This document shows, piece after piece, positions 22,162-35,244 of a stretch of 64,000 nt of DNA; the first letter of the stretch is position 1, and each line of letters opens with the position of its first letter. Origin of the DNA: Aphelocoma coerulescens. Taxonomy: Eukaryota; Chordata; Aves; Passeriformes; Corvidae. Made by a program: the position numbers and the translations under genes. Under the pieces are notes generated by a model. The model did not search any database. It was not told where the DNA came from and worked only from the letters and a program-made list of their open reading frames with translations. Location: assembly GCF_041296385.1 (NCBI RefSeq), contig NW_027183620.1, positions 102,338 to 166,337 of the forward strand, given 5' to 3'.

Positions 22162-24354
22162 CGGGGCAACTTTGGGAGCAGCCCCAGCCCTGCTCCTGCT
22201 CCCGGCTGGGCACCCAGCTGCTGGGACACAGGTGTGTCCTGATGCCACCGTCTACTCCTTTGAGAAGGGGAGGACAGAGTGCATCAGGGAGTTTGGTGTG
22301 GCTTACATGCGGCAAGGAGAAGGTGCAGCCCCAAACTGGCTTTCACTTCTAGAACCTTTTGCTATTGCGGGAGCAGCTGCTGGAGCTTTTCAACCGAGCT
22401 GCAAGAGTGAAAAGTGTGATGGCATGTCTATCTGAGAAGGAAGGTTCGGTGCCGCAGCCTGTTGTGCACAATTTATATGCTGATAAGAGAAGGGGGTGCT
22501 TTTGCAACGTTTTCCTTCCTGACACTTCTGTCTCTGTGAGCTTTAGCTGCTTGGACTCAGGGATACCGAAGGTATGTGAAAGTGACTGGGATGCGAGAAT
22601 CATGTTGCACAGGGAACAGGGAAGGTCAGCAAATGTTTCCTGTCCTGGCACATCTCTCAGTCTGAACTGCAGCTGCAGATGCTTCACTTCCGCCAAGGAC
22701 TCTGCCACCTTGAGAGAAGGATGCGCTCTATGGAGTTGAGAAAGAAAGTGCGTCTCACTAGCTTCTTTCCTCTACTTCATAGACAGCAAAGGGGCTATGA
22801 AAGGCAGCACTGGCTTTTTGTTCTAGGACTTCTTCTTTACAAGCAGCTGCTGGATGTTTGGAAGGGGGTTTGGGATATGCAAAAATGAGAGGCTAAGATG
22901 GTAAGAGGGTAAGATGGAAGTCATCTGGCAAAAGCAGAGCTCACAAAAGGGCCAGCTGAGAAAGCTCTTGCTGCCTACAACTTCAACTGCACCCCTCAAA
23001 GCAGCAGCACACACGCTGCTCTCGGCACTTTCCTTCTCAGCTCTACGCACCATCCTAAGCCTTGCCTCTCCCACACTCAGGATCCAAAGACAACGGCACC
23101 AGGGACTGCTCACACACTAAAGGCACCAGGAAAAAAGGCTCACCAGCTTGGCCTTTGCATTCCCGCTGACAGCTCCACAGCTTGAACCCAGAGAACTGCC
23201 TGCTGCCAACAGCCTTTCCAATCACTCTGAGCACCTCATGACAAGGAGTGTGGGGAATGAATCTCCAGCAGCCTCCTGCCCCAGGCTGTCCCCCGGGAGC
23301 AGCCCTGCTCCAGGCCGTGACTGCCACCTGCACAGCCAAAGGACCCAGAGCCGGTGTTACACACCACGGCTGTGCCTGACACAGAGACACCAGTGGCCAC
23401 ACAAGTGGCCATGGCACTGTCCACACACAGTCCCTGCTGCTGCTCCCCCAGCCGCTGGCACCAACTCCCAGCCACCCACTCCTAAAGCCACGGGGCCCAC
23501 TGGGACACTGCGGGGGCTCGTGGAAGCCAGCGGCCATTGTGACACAGCGGGGCTGCACAGAGCCCACGGTGCTTTGTGACCCGTGGCTCCCAGGAGAGCC
23601 TTTGTGATGCTGGGGAACTACAAGGAAGCCTGGCTCCTCTGTGACACCACCACAGAAGCTCAGGGGAGCCCTGGAGACCGTGCTGATGCTATTGAACCTG
23701 ATGCAACCCTGCCTCCTCTGTGACACCACAGAAGCTCTTGGAACCCTGGAGACCGTGCTGATGCTATGGAACCTGATGCAACCCTGCCTCCACTGTGACA
23801 CCACAGAAGCTCAGGGAGCCCTGGAGACTGTGGTGATGCTATGGAACCTGATGCAACCCTGCCTCCACTGTGACACCACAGAACCTCTGGGAGCCCTGGA
23901 GACCGTGCTGATGCTATGGAACCTGATGCAACCCTGCCTCCACTGTGACACCACAGAAGCTCGGGGAGCTCTGCAGACCGTGGGGATGCTGGCGAAGCTG
24001 ACGGAACCCTGGGCACCACAGTGACGCTATGGAACCTGGTGGAACCGAGGGGCCACAGTGACACTGTGGGGCCTTTTGGAAGCAACAGGACCCTGGTGGG
24101 AAGCCACGGGATGATTAATCCTGCACGAACCTGCTCCAGGTGGGCTCCTCTCTCCCGGCTTCCACAGGTGCTGCTAGGATCCCACTCCGGCACTGGCTTG
24201 GCACGGGCTCACGGCTTCCTTTGGCAATGGCTCTGCTCCAGGATGGCATGCTGCAGAGAATGCAGGTAGATTTTGTGCTCACTCCTGGCATGCAGCTGGA
24301 CAATAAAGCCTGATCCAGCCCCCCCTCAGCATATGTCCGGCTCTGGCATTGGGG
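22162..24354 (+). repeat. Repeat unit 11 (4 copies, unique order)
   Basis: Length 2193, code c-c-a-a-c. This is the only c-c-a-a-c unit with four copies; the others have three. AATAAA at 24302-24307. Confidence 0.96.
23641..24024 (+). repeat. 75-bp minisatellite, unit 11: s-AL*-AQ-PL-end
   Basis: Four copies in an order seen nowhere else; the AL* copy has gtgctgatg and ends cctccact, as if a PL copy were fused to its right part. Confidence 0.95.
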
Positions 24355-26622
24355 CGGGGCAACTTTGGGAGCAGCCCCAGCCCTGCTCCTGCTCCCGGCT
24401 GGGCACCCAGCTGCTGGGACACAGGTGTGTCCTGATGCCACCGTCTACTCCTTTGAGAAGGGGAGGACAGAGTGCATCAGGGAGTTTGGTGTGGCTTACA
24501 TGCGGCAAGGAGAAGGTGCAGCCCCAAACTGGCTTTCACTTCTAGAACCTTTTGCTATTGCGGGAGCAGCTGCTGGAGCTTTTCAACCGAGCTGCAAGAG
24601 TGAAAAGTGTGATGGCATGTCTATCTGAGAAGGAAGGTTCGGTGCCGCAGCCTGTTGTGCACAATTTATATGCTGATAACAGAAGGGGGTGCTTTTGCAA
24701 CGTTTTCCTTCCTGACACTTCTGTCTCTGTGAGCTTTAGCTGCTTGGACTCAGGGATACCGAAGGTATGTGAAAGTGACTGGGATGCGAGAATCATGTTG
24801 CACAGGGAACAGGGAAGGTCAGCAAATGTTTCCTGTCCTGGCACATCTCTCAGTCTGAACTGCAGCTGCAGATGCTTCACTTCCGCCAAGGACTCTGCCA
24901 CCTTGAGAGAAGGATGCGCTCTATGGAGTTGAGAAAGAAAGTGCGTCTCACTAGCTTCTTTCCTCTACTTCATAGACAGCAAAGGGGCTATGAAAGGCAG
25001 CACTGGCTTTTTGTTCTAGGACTTCTTCTTTACAAGCAGCTGCTGGATGTTTGGAAGGGGGTTTGGGATATGCAAAAATGAGAGGCTAAGATGGTAAGAG
25101 GGTAAGATGGAAGTCATCTGGCAAAAGCAGAGCTCACAAAAGGGCCAGCTGAGAAAGCTCTTGCTGCCTACAACTTCAACTGCACCCCTCAAAGCAGCAG
25201 CACACACGCTGCTCTCGGCACTTTCCTTCTCAGCTCTACGCACCATCCTAAGCCTTGCCTCTCCCACACTCAGGATCCAAAGACAACGGCACCAGGGACT
25301 GCTCACACACTAAAGGCACCAGGACAAAAGGCTCACCAGCTTGGCCTTTGCATTCCCGCTGACAGCTCCACAGCTTGAACCCAGAGAACTGCCTGCTGCC
25401 AACAGCCTTTCCAATCACTCTGAGCACCTCATGACAAGGAGTGTGGGGAATGAATCTCCAGCAGCCTCCTGCCCCAGGCTGTCCCCCGGGAGCAGCCCTG
25501 CTCCAGGCCGTGACTGCCACCTGCACAGCCAAAGGACCCAGAGCCGGTGTTACACACCACGGCTGTGCCTGGCACAGAGACACCAGTGGCCACACAAGTG
25601 GCCATGGCACTGTCCACACACAGTCCCTGCTGCTGCTCCCCCAGCCGCTGGCACCAACTCCCAGCCACCCACTCCTAAAGCCACGGGGCCCACTGGGACA
25701 CTGCGGGGGCTCGTGGAAGCCAGCGGCCATTGTGACACAGCGGGGCTGCACAGAGCCCACGGTGCTTTGTGACCCGTGGCTCCCAGGAGAGCCTTTGTGA
25801 TGCTGGGGAACTACAAGGAAGCCTGGCTCCTCTGTGACACCACCACAGAAGCTCAGGGGAGCCCTGGAGACCGTGCTGATGCTATTGAACCTGATGCAAC
25901 CCTGCCTCCTCTGTGACACCACAGAAGCTCTTGGAGCCCTGGAGACCGTGCTGATGCTATGGAACCTGATGCAACCCTGCCTCCTCTGTGACACCACAGA
26001 ACCTCTGGGAGCCCTGGAGACCGTGCTGATGCTATGGAACCTGATGCAACCCTGCCTCCACTGTGACACCACAGAAGCTCAGGGAGCCCTGGAGACTGTG
26101 GTGATGCTATGGAACCTGATGCAACCCTGCCTCCACTGTGACACCACAGAAGCTCGGGGAGCCCTGGAGACCGTGCTGATGCTATGGAACCTGATGCAAC
26201 CCTGCCTCCACTGTGACACCACAGAAGCTCGGGGAGCTCTGCAGACCGTGGGGATGCTGGCGAAGCTGATGGAACCCTGGGCACCACAGTGACGCTATGG
26301 AACCTGGTGGAACCGAGGGGCCACAGTGACACTGTGGGGCCTTTTGGAAGCAACAGGACCCTGGTGGGAAGCCACGGGATGATTAATCCTGCACGAACCT
26401 GCTCCAGGTGGGCTCCTCTCTCCCGGCTTCCACAGGTGCTGCTAGGATCCCACTCCGGCACTGGCTTGGCACGGGCTCACGGCTTCCTTTGGCAATGGCT
26501 CTGCTCCAGGATGGCATGCTGCAGAGAATGCAGGTAGATTTTGTGCTCACTCCTGGCATGCAGCTGGACAATAAAGCCTGATCCAGCCCCCCCTCAGCAT
26601 ATGTCCGGCTCTGGCATTGGGG
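24355..26622 (+). repeat. Repeat unit 12 (5 copies; duplicate of unit 9)
   Basis: Length 2268, code c-c-c-g-t, with gataacag at 24680. All markers and the minisatellite order match unit 9. AATAAA at 26570-26575. Confidence 0.96.
25834..26292 (+). repeat. 75-bp minisatellite, unit 12: s-AL-PL-AQ-AR-end
   Basis: Five copies, matching unit 9. Confidence 0.95.
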
Positions 26623-28815
26623 CGGGGCAACTTTGGGAGCAGCCCCAGCCCTGCTCCTGCTCCCGGCTGGGCACCCAGCTGCTGGGACACAGGTGTGTCC
26701 TGATGCCACCGTCTACTCCTTTGAGAAGGGGAGGACAGAGTGCATCAGGGAGTTTGGTGTGGCTTACATGCGGCAAGGAGAAGGTGCAGCCCCAAACTGG
26801 CTTTCACTTCTAGAACCTTTTGCTATTGCGGGAGCAGCTGCTGGAGCTTTTCAACCGAGCTGCAAGAGTGAAAAGTGTGATGGCATGTCTATCTGAGAAG
26901 GAAGGTTCGGTGCTGCAGCCTGTTGTGCACAATTTATATGCTGATAAGAGAAGGGGGTGCTTTTGGAACGTTTTCCTTCCTGACACTTCTGTCTCTGTGA
27001 GCTTTAGCTGCTTGGACTCAGGGATACCGAAGGTATGTGAAAGTGACTGGGATGCGAGAATCATGTTGCACAGGGAACAGGGAAGGTCAGCAAATGTTTC
27101 CTGTCCTGGCACATCTCTCAGTCTGAACTGCAGCTGCAGATGCTTCACTTCCGCCAAGGACTCTGCCACCTTGAGAGAAGGATGCGCTCTATGGAGTTGA
27201 GAAAGAAAGTGCGTCTCACTAGCTTCTTTCCTCTACTTCATAGACAGCAAAGGGGCTATGAAAGGCAGCACTGGCTTTTTGTTCTAGGACTTCTTCTTTA
27301 CAAGCAGCTGCTGGATGTTTGGAAGGGGGTTTGGGATATGCAAAAATGAGAGGCTAAGATGGTAAGAGGGTAAGATGGAAGTCATCTGGCAAAAGCAGAG
27401 CTCACAAAAGGGCCAGCTGAGAAAGCTCTTGCTGCCTACAACTTCAACTGCACCCCTCAAAGCAGCAGCACACATGCTGCTCTCGGCACTTTCCTTCTCA
27501 GCTCTACGCACCATCCTAAGCCTTGCCTCTCCCACACTCAGGATCCAAAGACAACGGCACCAGGGACTGCTCACACACTAAAGGCACCAGGACAAAAGGC
27601 TCACCAGCTTGGCCTTTGCATTCCCGCTGACAGCTCCACAGCTTGAACCCAGAGAACTGCCTGCTGCCAACAGCCTTTCCAATCACTCTGAGCACCTCAT
27701 GACAAGGAGTGTGGGGAATGAATCTCCAGCAGCCTCCTGCCCCAGGCTGTCCCCCGGGAGCAGCCCTGCTCCAGGCCGTGACTGCCACCTGCACAGCCAA
27801 AGGACCCAGAGCCGGTGTTACACACCACGGCTGTGCCTGGCACAGAGACACCAGTGGCCACACAAGTGGCCATGGCACTGTCCACACACAGTCCCTGCTG
27901 CTGCTCCCCCAGCCGCTGGCACCAACTCCCAGCCACCCACTCCTAAAGCCACGGGGCCCACTGGGACACTGCGGGGGCTCGTGGAAGCCAGCGGCCATTG
28001 TGACACAGCGGGGCTGCACAGAGCCCACGGTGCTTTGTGACCCGTGGCTCCCAGGAGAGCCTTTGTGATGCTGGGGAACTACAAGGAAGCCTGGCTCCTC
28101 TGTGACACCACCACAGAAGCTCAGGGGAGCCCTGGAGACCGTGCTGATGCTATTGAACCTGATGCAACCCTGCCTCCTCTGTGACACCACAGAACCTCTG
28201 GGAGCCCTGGAGACCGTGCTGATGCTATGGAACCTGATGCAACCCTGCCTCCACTGTGACACCACAGAAGCTCAGGGAGCCCTGGAGACTGTGGTGATGC
28301 TATGGAACCTGATGCAACCCTGCCTCCACTGTGACACCACAGAAGCTCAGGGAGCCCTGGAGACTGTGGTGATGCTATGGAACCTGATGCAACCCTGCCT
28401 CCACTGTGACACCACAGAAGCTCGGGGAGCTCTGCAGACCGTGGGGATGCTGGCGAAGCTGATGGAACCCTGGGCACCACAGTGACGCTATGGAACCTGG
28501 TGGAACCGAGGGGCCACAGTGACACTGTGGGGCCTTTTGGAAGCAACAGGACCCTGGTGGGAAGCCACGGGATGATTAATCCTGCACGAACCTGCTCCAG
28601 GTGGGCTCCTCTCTCCCGGCTTCCACAGGTGCTGCTAGGATCCCACTCCGGCACTGGCTTGGCACGGGCTCACGGCTTCCTTTGGCAATGGCTCTGCTCC
28701 AGGATGGCATGCTGCAGAGAATGCAGGTAGATTTTGTGCTCACTCCTGGCATGCAGCTGGACAATAAAGCCTGATCCAGCCCCCCCTCAGCATATGTCCG
28801 GCTCTGGCATTGGGG
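26623..28815 (+). repeat. Repeat unit 13 (4 copies; duplicate of unit 10)
   Basis: Length 2193, code g-t-c-g-t, with gtgctgcag at 26914. All markers and the unusual AQ-AQ minisatellite order match unit 10. AATAAA at 28763-28768. Confidence 0.96.
28102..28485 (+). repeat. 75-bp minisatellite, unit 13: s-PL-AQ-AQ-end
   Basis: Four copies, matching unit 10. Confidence 0.95.
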
Positions 28816-30933
28816 CGGGGCAACTTTGGGAGCAGCCCCAGCCCTGCTCCTGCTCCCGGCTGGGCACCCAGCTGCTGGGACACAGGTGTGTCCTGATGCC
28901 ACCGTCTACTCCTTTGAGAAGGGGAGGACAGAGTGCATCAGGGAGTTTGGTGTGGCTTACATGCGGCAAGGAGAAGGTGCAGCCCCAAACTGGCTTTCAC
29001 TTCTAGAACCTTTTGCTATTGCGGGAGCAGCTGCTGGAGCTTTTCAACCGAGCTGCAAGAGTGAAAAGTGTGATGGCATGTCTATCTGAGAAGGAAGGTT
29101 CGGTGCCGCAGCCTGTTGTGCACAATTTATATGCTGATAAGAGAAGGGGGTGCTTTTGCAACGTTTTCCTTCCTGACACTTCTGTCTCTGTGAGCTTTAG
29201 CTGCTTGGACTCAGGGATACCGAAGGTATGTGAAAGTGACTGGGATGCGAGAATCATGTTGCACAGGGAACAGGGAAGGTCAGCAAATGTTTCCTGTCCT
29301 GGCACATCTCTCAGTCTGAACTGCAGCTGCAGATGCTTCACTTCCGCCAAGGACTCTGCCACCTTGAGAGAAGGATGCGCTCTATGGAGTTGAGAAAGAA
29401 AGTGCGTCTCACTAGCTTCTTTCCTCTACTTCATAGACAGCAAAGGGGCTATGAAAGGCAGCACTGGCTTTTTGTTCTAGGACTTCTTCTTTACAAGCAG
29501 CTGCTGGATGTTTGGAAGGGGGTTTGGGATATGCAAAAATGAGAGGCTAAGATGGTAAGAGGGTAAGATGGAAGTCATCTGGCAAAAGCAGAGCTCACAA
29601 AAGGGCCAGCTGAGAAAGCTCTTGCTGCCTACAACTTCAACTGCACCCCTCAAAGCAGCAGCACACACGCTGCTCTCGGCACTTTCCTTCTCAGCTCTAC
29701 GCACCATCCTAAGCCTTGCCTCTCCCACACTCAGGATCCAAAGACAACGGCACCAGGGACTGCTCACACACTAAAGGCACCAGGAAAAAAGGCTCACCAG
29801 CTTGGCCTTTGCATTCCCGCTGACAGCTCCACAGCTTGAACCCAGAGAACTGCCTGCTGCCAACAGCCTTTCCAATCACTCTGAGCACCTCATGACAAGG
29901 AGTGTGGGGAATGAATCTCCAGCAGCCTCCTGCCCCAGGCTGTCCCCCGGGAGCAGCCCTGCTCCAGGCCGTGACTGCCACCTGCACAGCCAAAGGACCC
30001 AGAGCCGGTGTTACACACCACGGCTGTGCCTGACACAGAGACACCAGTGGCCACACAAGTGGCCATGGCACTGTCCACACACAGTCCCTGCTGCTGCTCC
30101 CCCAGCCGCTGGCACCAACTCCCAGCCACCCACTCCTAAAGCCACGGGGCCCACTGGGACACTGCGGGGGCTCGTGGAAGCCAGCGGCCATTGTGACACA
30201 GCGGGGCTGCACAGAGCCCACGGTGCTTTGTGACCCGTGGCTCCCAGGAGAGCCTTTGTGATGCTGGGGAACTACAAGGAAGCCTGGCTCCTCTGTGACA
30301 CCACCACAGAAGCTCAGGGGAGCCCTGGAGACCGTGCTGATGCTATTGAACCTGATGCAACCCTGCCTCCTCTGTGACACCACAGAAGCTCTTGGAACCC
30401 TGGAGACCGTGGTGATGCTATGGAACCTGATGCAACCCTGCCTCCACTGTGACACCACAGAACCTCTGGGAGCCCTGGAGACCGTGCTGATGCTATGGAA
30501 CCTGATGCAACCCTGCCTCCACTGTGACACCACAGAAGCTCGGGGAGCTCTGCAGACCGTGGGGATGCTGGCGAAGCTGACGGAACCCTGGGCACCACAG
30601 TGACGCTATGGAACCTGGTGGAACCGAGGGGCCACAGTGACACTGTGGGGCCTTTTGGAAGCAACAGGACCCTGGTGGGAAGCCACGGGATGATTAATCC
30701 TGCACGAACCTGCTCCAGGTGGGCTCCTCTCTCCCGGCTTCCACAGGTGCTGCTAGGATCCCACTCCGGCACTGGCTTGGCACGGGCTCACGGCTTCCTT
30801 TGGCAATGGCTCTGCTCCAGGATGGCATGCTGCAGAGAATGCAGGTAGATTTTGTGCTCACTCCTGGCATGCAGCTGGACAATAAAGCCTGATCCAGCCC
30901 CCCCTCAGCATATGTCCGGCTCTGGCATTGGGG
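28816..30933 (+). repeat. Repeat unit 14 (3 copies)
   Basis: Length 2118, code c-c-a-a-c. Its minisatellite is the same as in units 16 and 23 (second copy ends cctccact rather than cctcctct). AATAAA at 30881-30886. Confidence 0.96.
30295..30603 (+). repeat. 75-bp minisatellite, unit 14: s-AL*-PL-end
   Basis: Three copies; second copy ends cctccact, unlike units 1 and 3. Confidence 0.95.
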
Positions 30934-33126
30934 CGGGGCAACTTTGGGAGCAGCCCCAGCCCTGCTCCTGCTCCCGGCTGGGCACCCAGCTGCTGGGACA
31001 CAGGTGTGTCCTGATGCCACCGTCTACTCCTTTGAGAAGGGGAGGACAGAGTGCATCAGGGAGTTTGGTGTGGCTTACATGCGGCAAGGAGAAGGTGCAG
31101 CCCCAAACTGGCTTTCACTTCTAGAACCTTTTGCTATTGCGGGAGCAGCTGCTGGAGCTTTTCAACCGAGCTGCAAGAGTGAAAAGTGTGATGGCATGTC
31201 TATCTGAGAAGGAAGGTTCGGTGCCGCAGCCTGTTGTGCACAATTTATATGCTGATAAGAGAAGGGGGTGCTTTTGGAACGTTTTCCTTCCTGACACTTC
31301 TGTCTCTGTGAGCTTTAGCTGCTTGGACTCAGGGATACCGAAGGTATGTGAAAGTGACTGGGATGCGAGAATCATGTTGCACAGGGAACAGGGAAGGTCA
31401 GCAAATGTTTCCTGTCCTGGCACATCTCTCAGTCTGAACTGCAGCTGCAGATGCTTCACTTCCGCCAAGGACTCTGCCACCTTGAGAGAAGGATGCGCTC
31501 TATGGAGTTGAGAAAGAAAGTGCGTCTCACTAGCTTCTTTCCTCTACTTCATAGACAGCAAAGGGGCTATGAAAGGCAGCACTGGCTTTTTGTTCTAGGA
31601 CTTCTTCTTTACAAGCAGCTGCTGGATGTTTGGAAGGGGGTTTGGGATATGCAAAAATGAGAGGCTAAGATGGTAAGAGGGTAAGATGGAAGTCATCTGG
31701 CAAAAGCAGAGCTCACAAAAGGGCCAGCTGAGAAAGCTCTTGCTGCCTACAACTTCAACTGCACCCCTCAAAGCAGCAGCACACATGCTGCTCTCGGCAC
31801 TTTCCTTCTCAGCTCTACGCACCATCCTAAGCCTTGCCTCTCCCACACTCAGGATCCAAAGACAACGGCACCAGGGACTGCTCACACACTAAAGGCACCA
31901 GGACAAAAGGCTCACCAGCTTGGCCTTTGCATTCCCGCTGACAGCTCCACAGCTTGAACCCAGAGAACTGCCTGCTGCCAACAGCCTTTCCAATCACTCT
32001 GAGCACCTCATGACAAGGAGTGTGGGGAATGAATCTCCAGCAGCCTCCTGCCCCAGGCTGTCCCCCGGGAGCAGCCCTGCTCCAGGCCGTGACTGCCACC
32101 TGCACAGCCAAAGGACCCAGAGCCGGTGTTACACACCACGGCTGTGCCTGGCACAGAGACACCAGTGGCCACACAAGTGGCCATGGCACTGTCCACACAC
32201 AGTCCCTGCTGCTGCTCCCCCAGCCGCTGGCACCAACTCCCAGCCACCCACTCCTAAAGCCACGGGGCCCACTGGGACACTGCGGGGGCTCGTGGAAGCC
32301 AGCGGCCATTGTGACACAGCGGGGCTGCACAGAGCCCACGGTGCTTTGTGACCCGTGGCTCCCAGGAGAGCCTTTGTGATGCTGGGGAACTACAAGGAAG
32401 CCTGGCTCCTCTGTGACACCACCACAGAAGCTCAGGGGAGCCCTGGAGACCGTGCTGATGCTATTGAACCTGATGCAACCCTGCCTCCTCTGTGACACCA
32501 CAGAACCTCTGGGAGCCCTGGAGACCGTGCTGATGCTATGGAACCTGATGCAACCCTGCCTCCACTGTGACACCACAGAAGCTCAGGGAGCCCTGGAGAC
32601 TGTGGTGATGCTATGGAACCTGATGCAACCCTGCCTCCACTGTGACACCACAGAACCTCTGGGAGCCCTGGAGACCGTGCTGATGCTATGGAACCTGATG
32701 CAACCCTGCCTCCACTGTGACACCACAGAAGCTCGGGGAGCTCTGCAGACCGTGGGGATGCTGGCGAAGCTGATGGAACCCTGGGCACCACAGTGACGCT
32801 ATGGAACCTGGTGGAACCGAGGGGCCACAGTGACACTGTGGGGCCTTTTGGAAGCAACAGGACCCTGGTGGGAAGCCACGGGATGATTAATCCTGCACGA
32901 ACCTGCTCCAGGTGGGCTCCTCTCTCCCGGCTTCCACAGGTGCTGCTAGGATCCCACTCCGGCACTGGCTTGGCACGGGCTCACGGCTTCCTTTGGCAAT
33001 GGCTCTGCTCCAGGATGGCATGCTGCAGAGAATGCAGGTAGATTTTGTGCTCACTCCTGGCATGCAGCTGGACAATAAAGCCTGATCCAGCCCCCCCTCA
33101 GCATATGTCCGGCTCTGGCATTGGGG
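30934..33126 (+). repeat. Repeat unit 15 (4 copies)
   Basis: Length 2193, code g-t-c-g-t. It shares every marker and the minisatellite order with units 25 and 26. AATAAA at 33074-33079. Confidence 0.96.
32413..32796 (+). repeat. 75-bp minisatellite, unit 15: s-PL-AQ-PL-end
   Basis: Four copies; last copy with gctgatgg. Confidence 0.95.
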
Positions 33127-35244
33127 CGGGGCAACTTTGGGAGCAGCCCCAGCCCTGCTCCTGCTCCCGGCTGGGCACCCAGCTGCTGGGACACAGGTGT
33201 GTCCTGATGCCACCGTCTACTCCTTCGAGAAGGGGAGGACAGAGTGCATCAGGGAGTTTGGTGTGGCTTACATGCGGCAAGGAGAAGGTGCAGCCCCAAA
33301 CTGGCTTTCACTTCTAGAACCTTTTGCTATTGCGGGAGCAGCTGCTGGAGCTTTTCAACCGAGCTGCAAGAGTGAAAAGTGTGATGGCATGTCTATCTGA
33401 GAAGGAAGGTTCGGTGCCGCAGCCTGTTGTGCACAATTTATATGCTGATAAGAGAAGGGGGTGCTTTTGGAACGTTTTCCTTCCTGACACTTCTGTCTCT
33501 GTGAGCTTTAGCTGCTTGGACTCAGGGATACCGAAGGTATGTGAAAGTGACTGGGATGCGAGAATCATGTTGCACAGGGAACAGGGAAGGTCAGCAAATG
33601 TTTCCTGTCCTGGCACATCTCTCAGTCTGAACTGCAGCTGCAGATGCTTCACTTCCGCCAAGGACTCTGCCACCTTGAGAGAAGGATGCGCTCTATGGAG
33701 TTGAGAAAGAAAGTGCGTCTCACTAGCTTCTTTCCTCTACTTCATAGACAGCAAAGGGGCTATGAAAGGCAGCACTGGCTTTTTGTTCTAGGACTTCTTC
33801 TTTACAAGCAGCTGCTGGATGTTTGGAAGGGGGTTTGGGATATGCAAAAATGAGAGGCTAAGATGGTAAGAGGGTAAGATGGAAGTCATCTGGCAAAAGC
33901 AGAGCTCACAAAAGGGCCAGCTGAGAAAGCTCTTGCTGCCTACAACTTCAACTGCACCCCTCAAAGCAGCAGCACACACGCTGCTCTCGGCACTTTCCTT
34001 CTCAGCTCTACGCACCATCCTAAGCCTTGCCTCTCCCACACTCAGGATCCAAAGACAACGGCACCAGGGACTGCTCACACACTAAAGGCACCAGGAAAAA
34101 AGGCTCACCAGCTTGGCCTTTGCATTCCCGCTGACAGCTCCACAGCTTGAACCCAGAGAACTGCCTGCTGCCAACAGCCTTTCCAATCACTCTGAGCACC
34201 TCATGACAAGGAGTGTGGGGAATGAATCTCCAGCAGCCTCCTGCCCCAGGCTGTCCCCCGGGAGCAGCCCTGCTCCAGGCCGTGACTGCCACCTGCACAG
34301 CCAAAGGACCCAGAGCCGGTGTTACACACCACGGCTGTGCCTGACACAGAGACACCAGTGGCCACACAAGTGGCCATGGCACTGTCCACACACAGTCCCT
34401 GCTGCTGCTCCCCCAGCCGCTGGCACCAACTCCCAGCCACCCACTCCTAAAGCCACGGGGCCCACTGGGACACTGCGGGGGCTCGTGGAAGCCAGCGGCC
34501 ATTGTGACACAGCGGGGCTGCACAGAGCCCACGGTGCTTTGTGACCCGTGGCTCCCAGGAGAGCCTTTGTGATGCTGGGGAACTACAAGGAAGCCTGGCT
34601 CCTCTGTGACACCACCACAGAAGCTCAGGGGAGCCCTGGAGACCGTGCTGATGCTATTGAACCTGATGCAACCCTGCCTCCTCTGTGACACCACAGAAGC
34701 TCTTGGAACCCTGGAGACCGTGGTGATGCTATGGAACCTGATGCAACCCTGCCTCCACTGTGACACCACAGAACCTCTGGGAGCCCTGGAGACCGTGCTG
34801 ATGCTATGGAACCTGATGCAACCCTGCCTCCACTGTGACACCACAGAAGCTCGGGGAGCTCTGCAGACCGTGGGGATGCTGGCGAAGCTGACGGAACCCT
34901 GGGCACCACAGTGACGCTATGGAACCTGGTGGAACCGAGGGGCCACAGTGACACTGTGGGGCCTTTTGGAAGCAACAGGACCCTGGTGGGAAGCCACGGG
35001 ATGATTAATCCTGCACGAACCTGCTCCAGGTGGGCTCCTCTCTCCCGGCTTCCACAGGTGCTGCTAGGATCCCACTCCGGCACTGGCTTGGCACGGGCTC
35101 ACGGCTTCCTTTGGCAATGGCTCTGCTCCAGGATGGCATGCTGCAGAGAATGCAGGTAGATTTTGTGCTCACTCCTGGCATGCAGCTGGACAATAAAGCC
35201 TGATCCAGCCCCCCCTCAGCATATGTCCGGCTCTGGCATTGGGG
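33127..35244 (+). repeat. Repeat unit 16 (3 copies)
   Basis: Length 2118, code g-c-a-a-c: a recombinant-looking combination, because the a-a alleles at C-D usually go with c at A (unit 27 is the other exception). Private C at 33226 (ttcgag). AATAAA at 35192-35197. Confidence 0.96.
34606..34914 (+). repeat. 75-bp minisatellite, unit 16: s-AL*-PL-end
   Basis: Three copies, same as unit 14. Confidence 0.95.
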
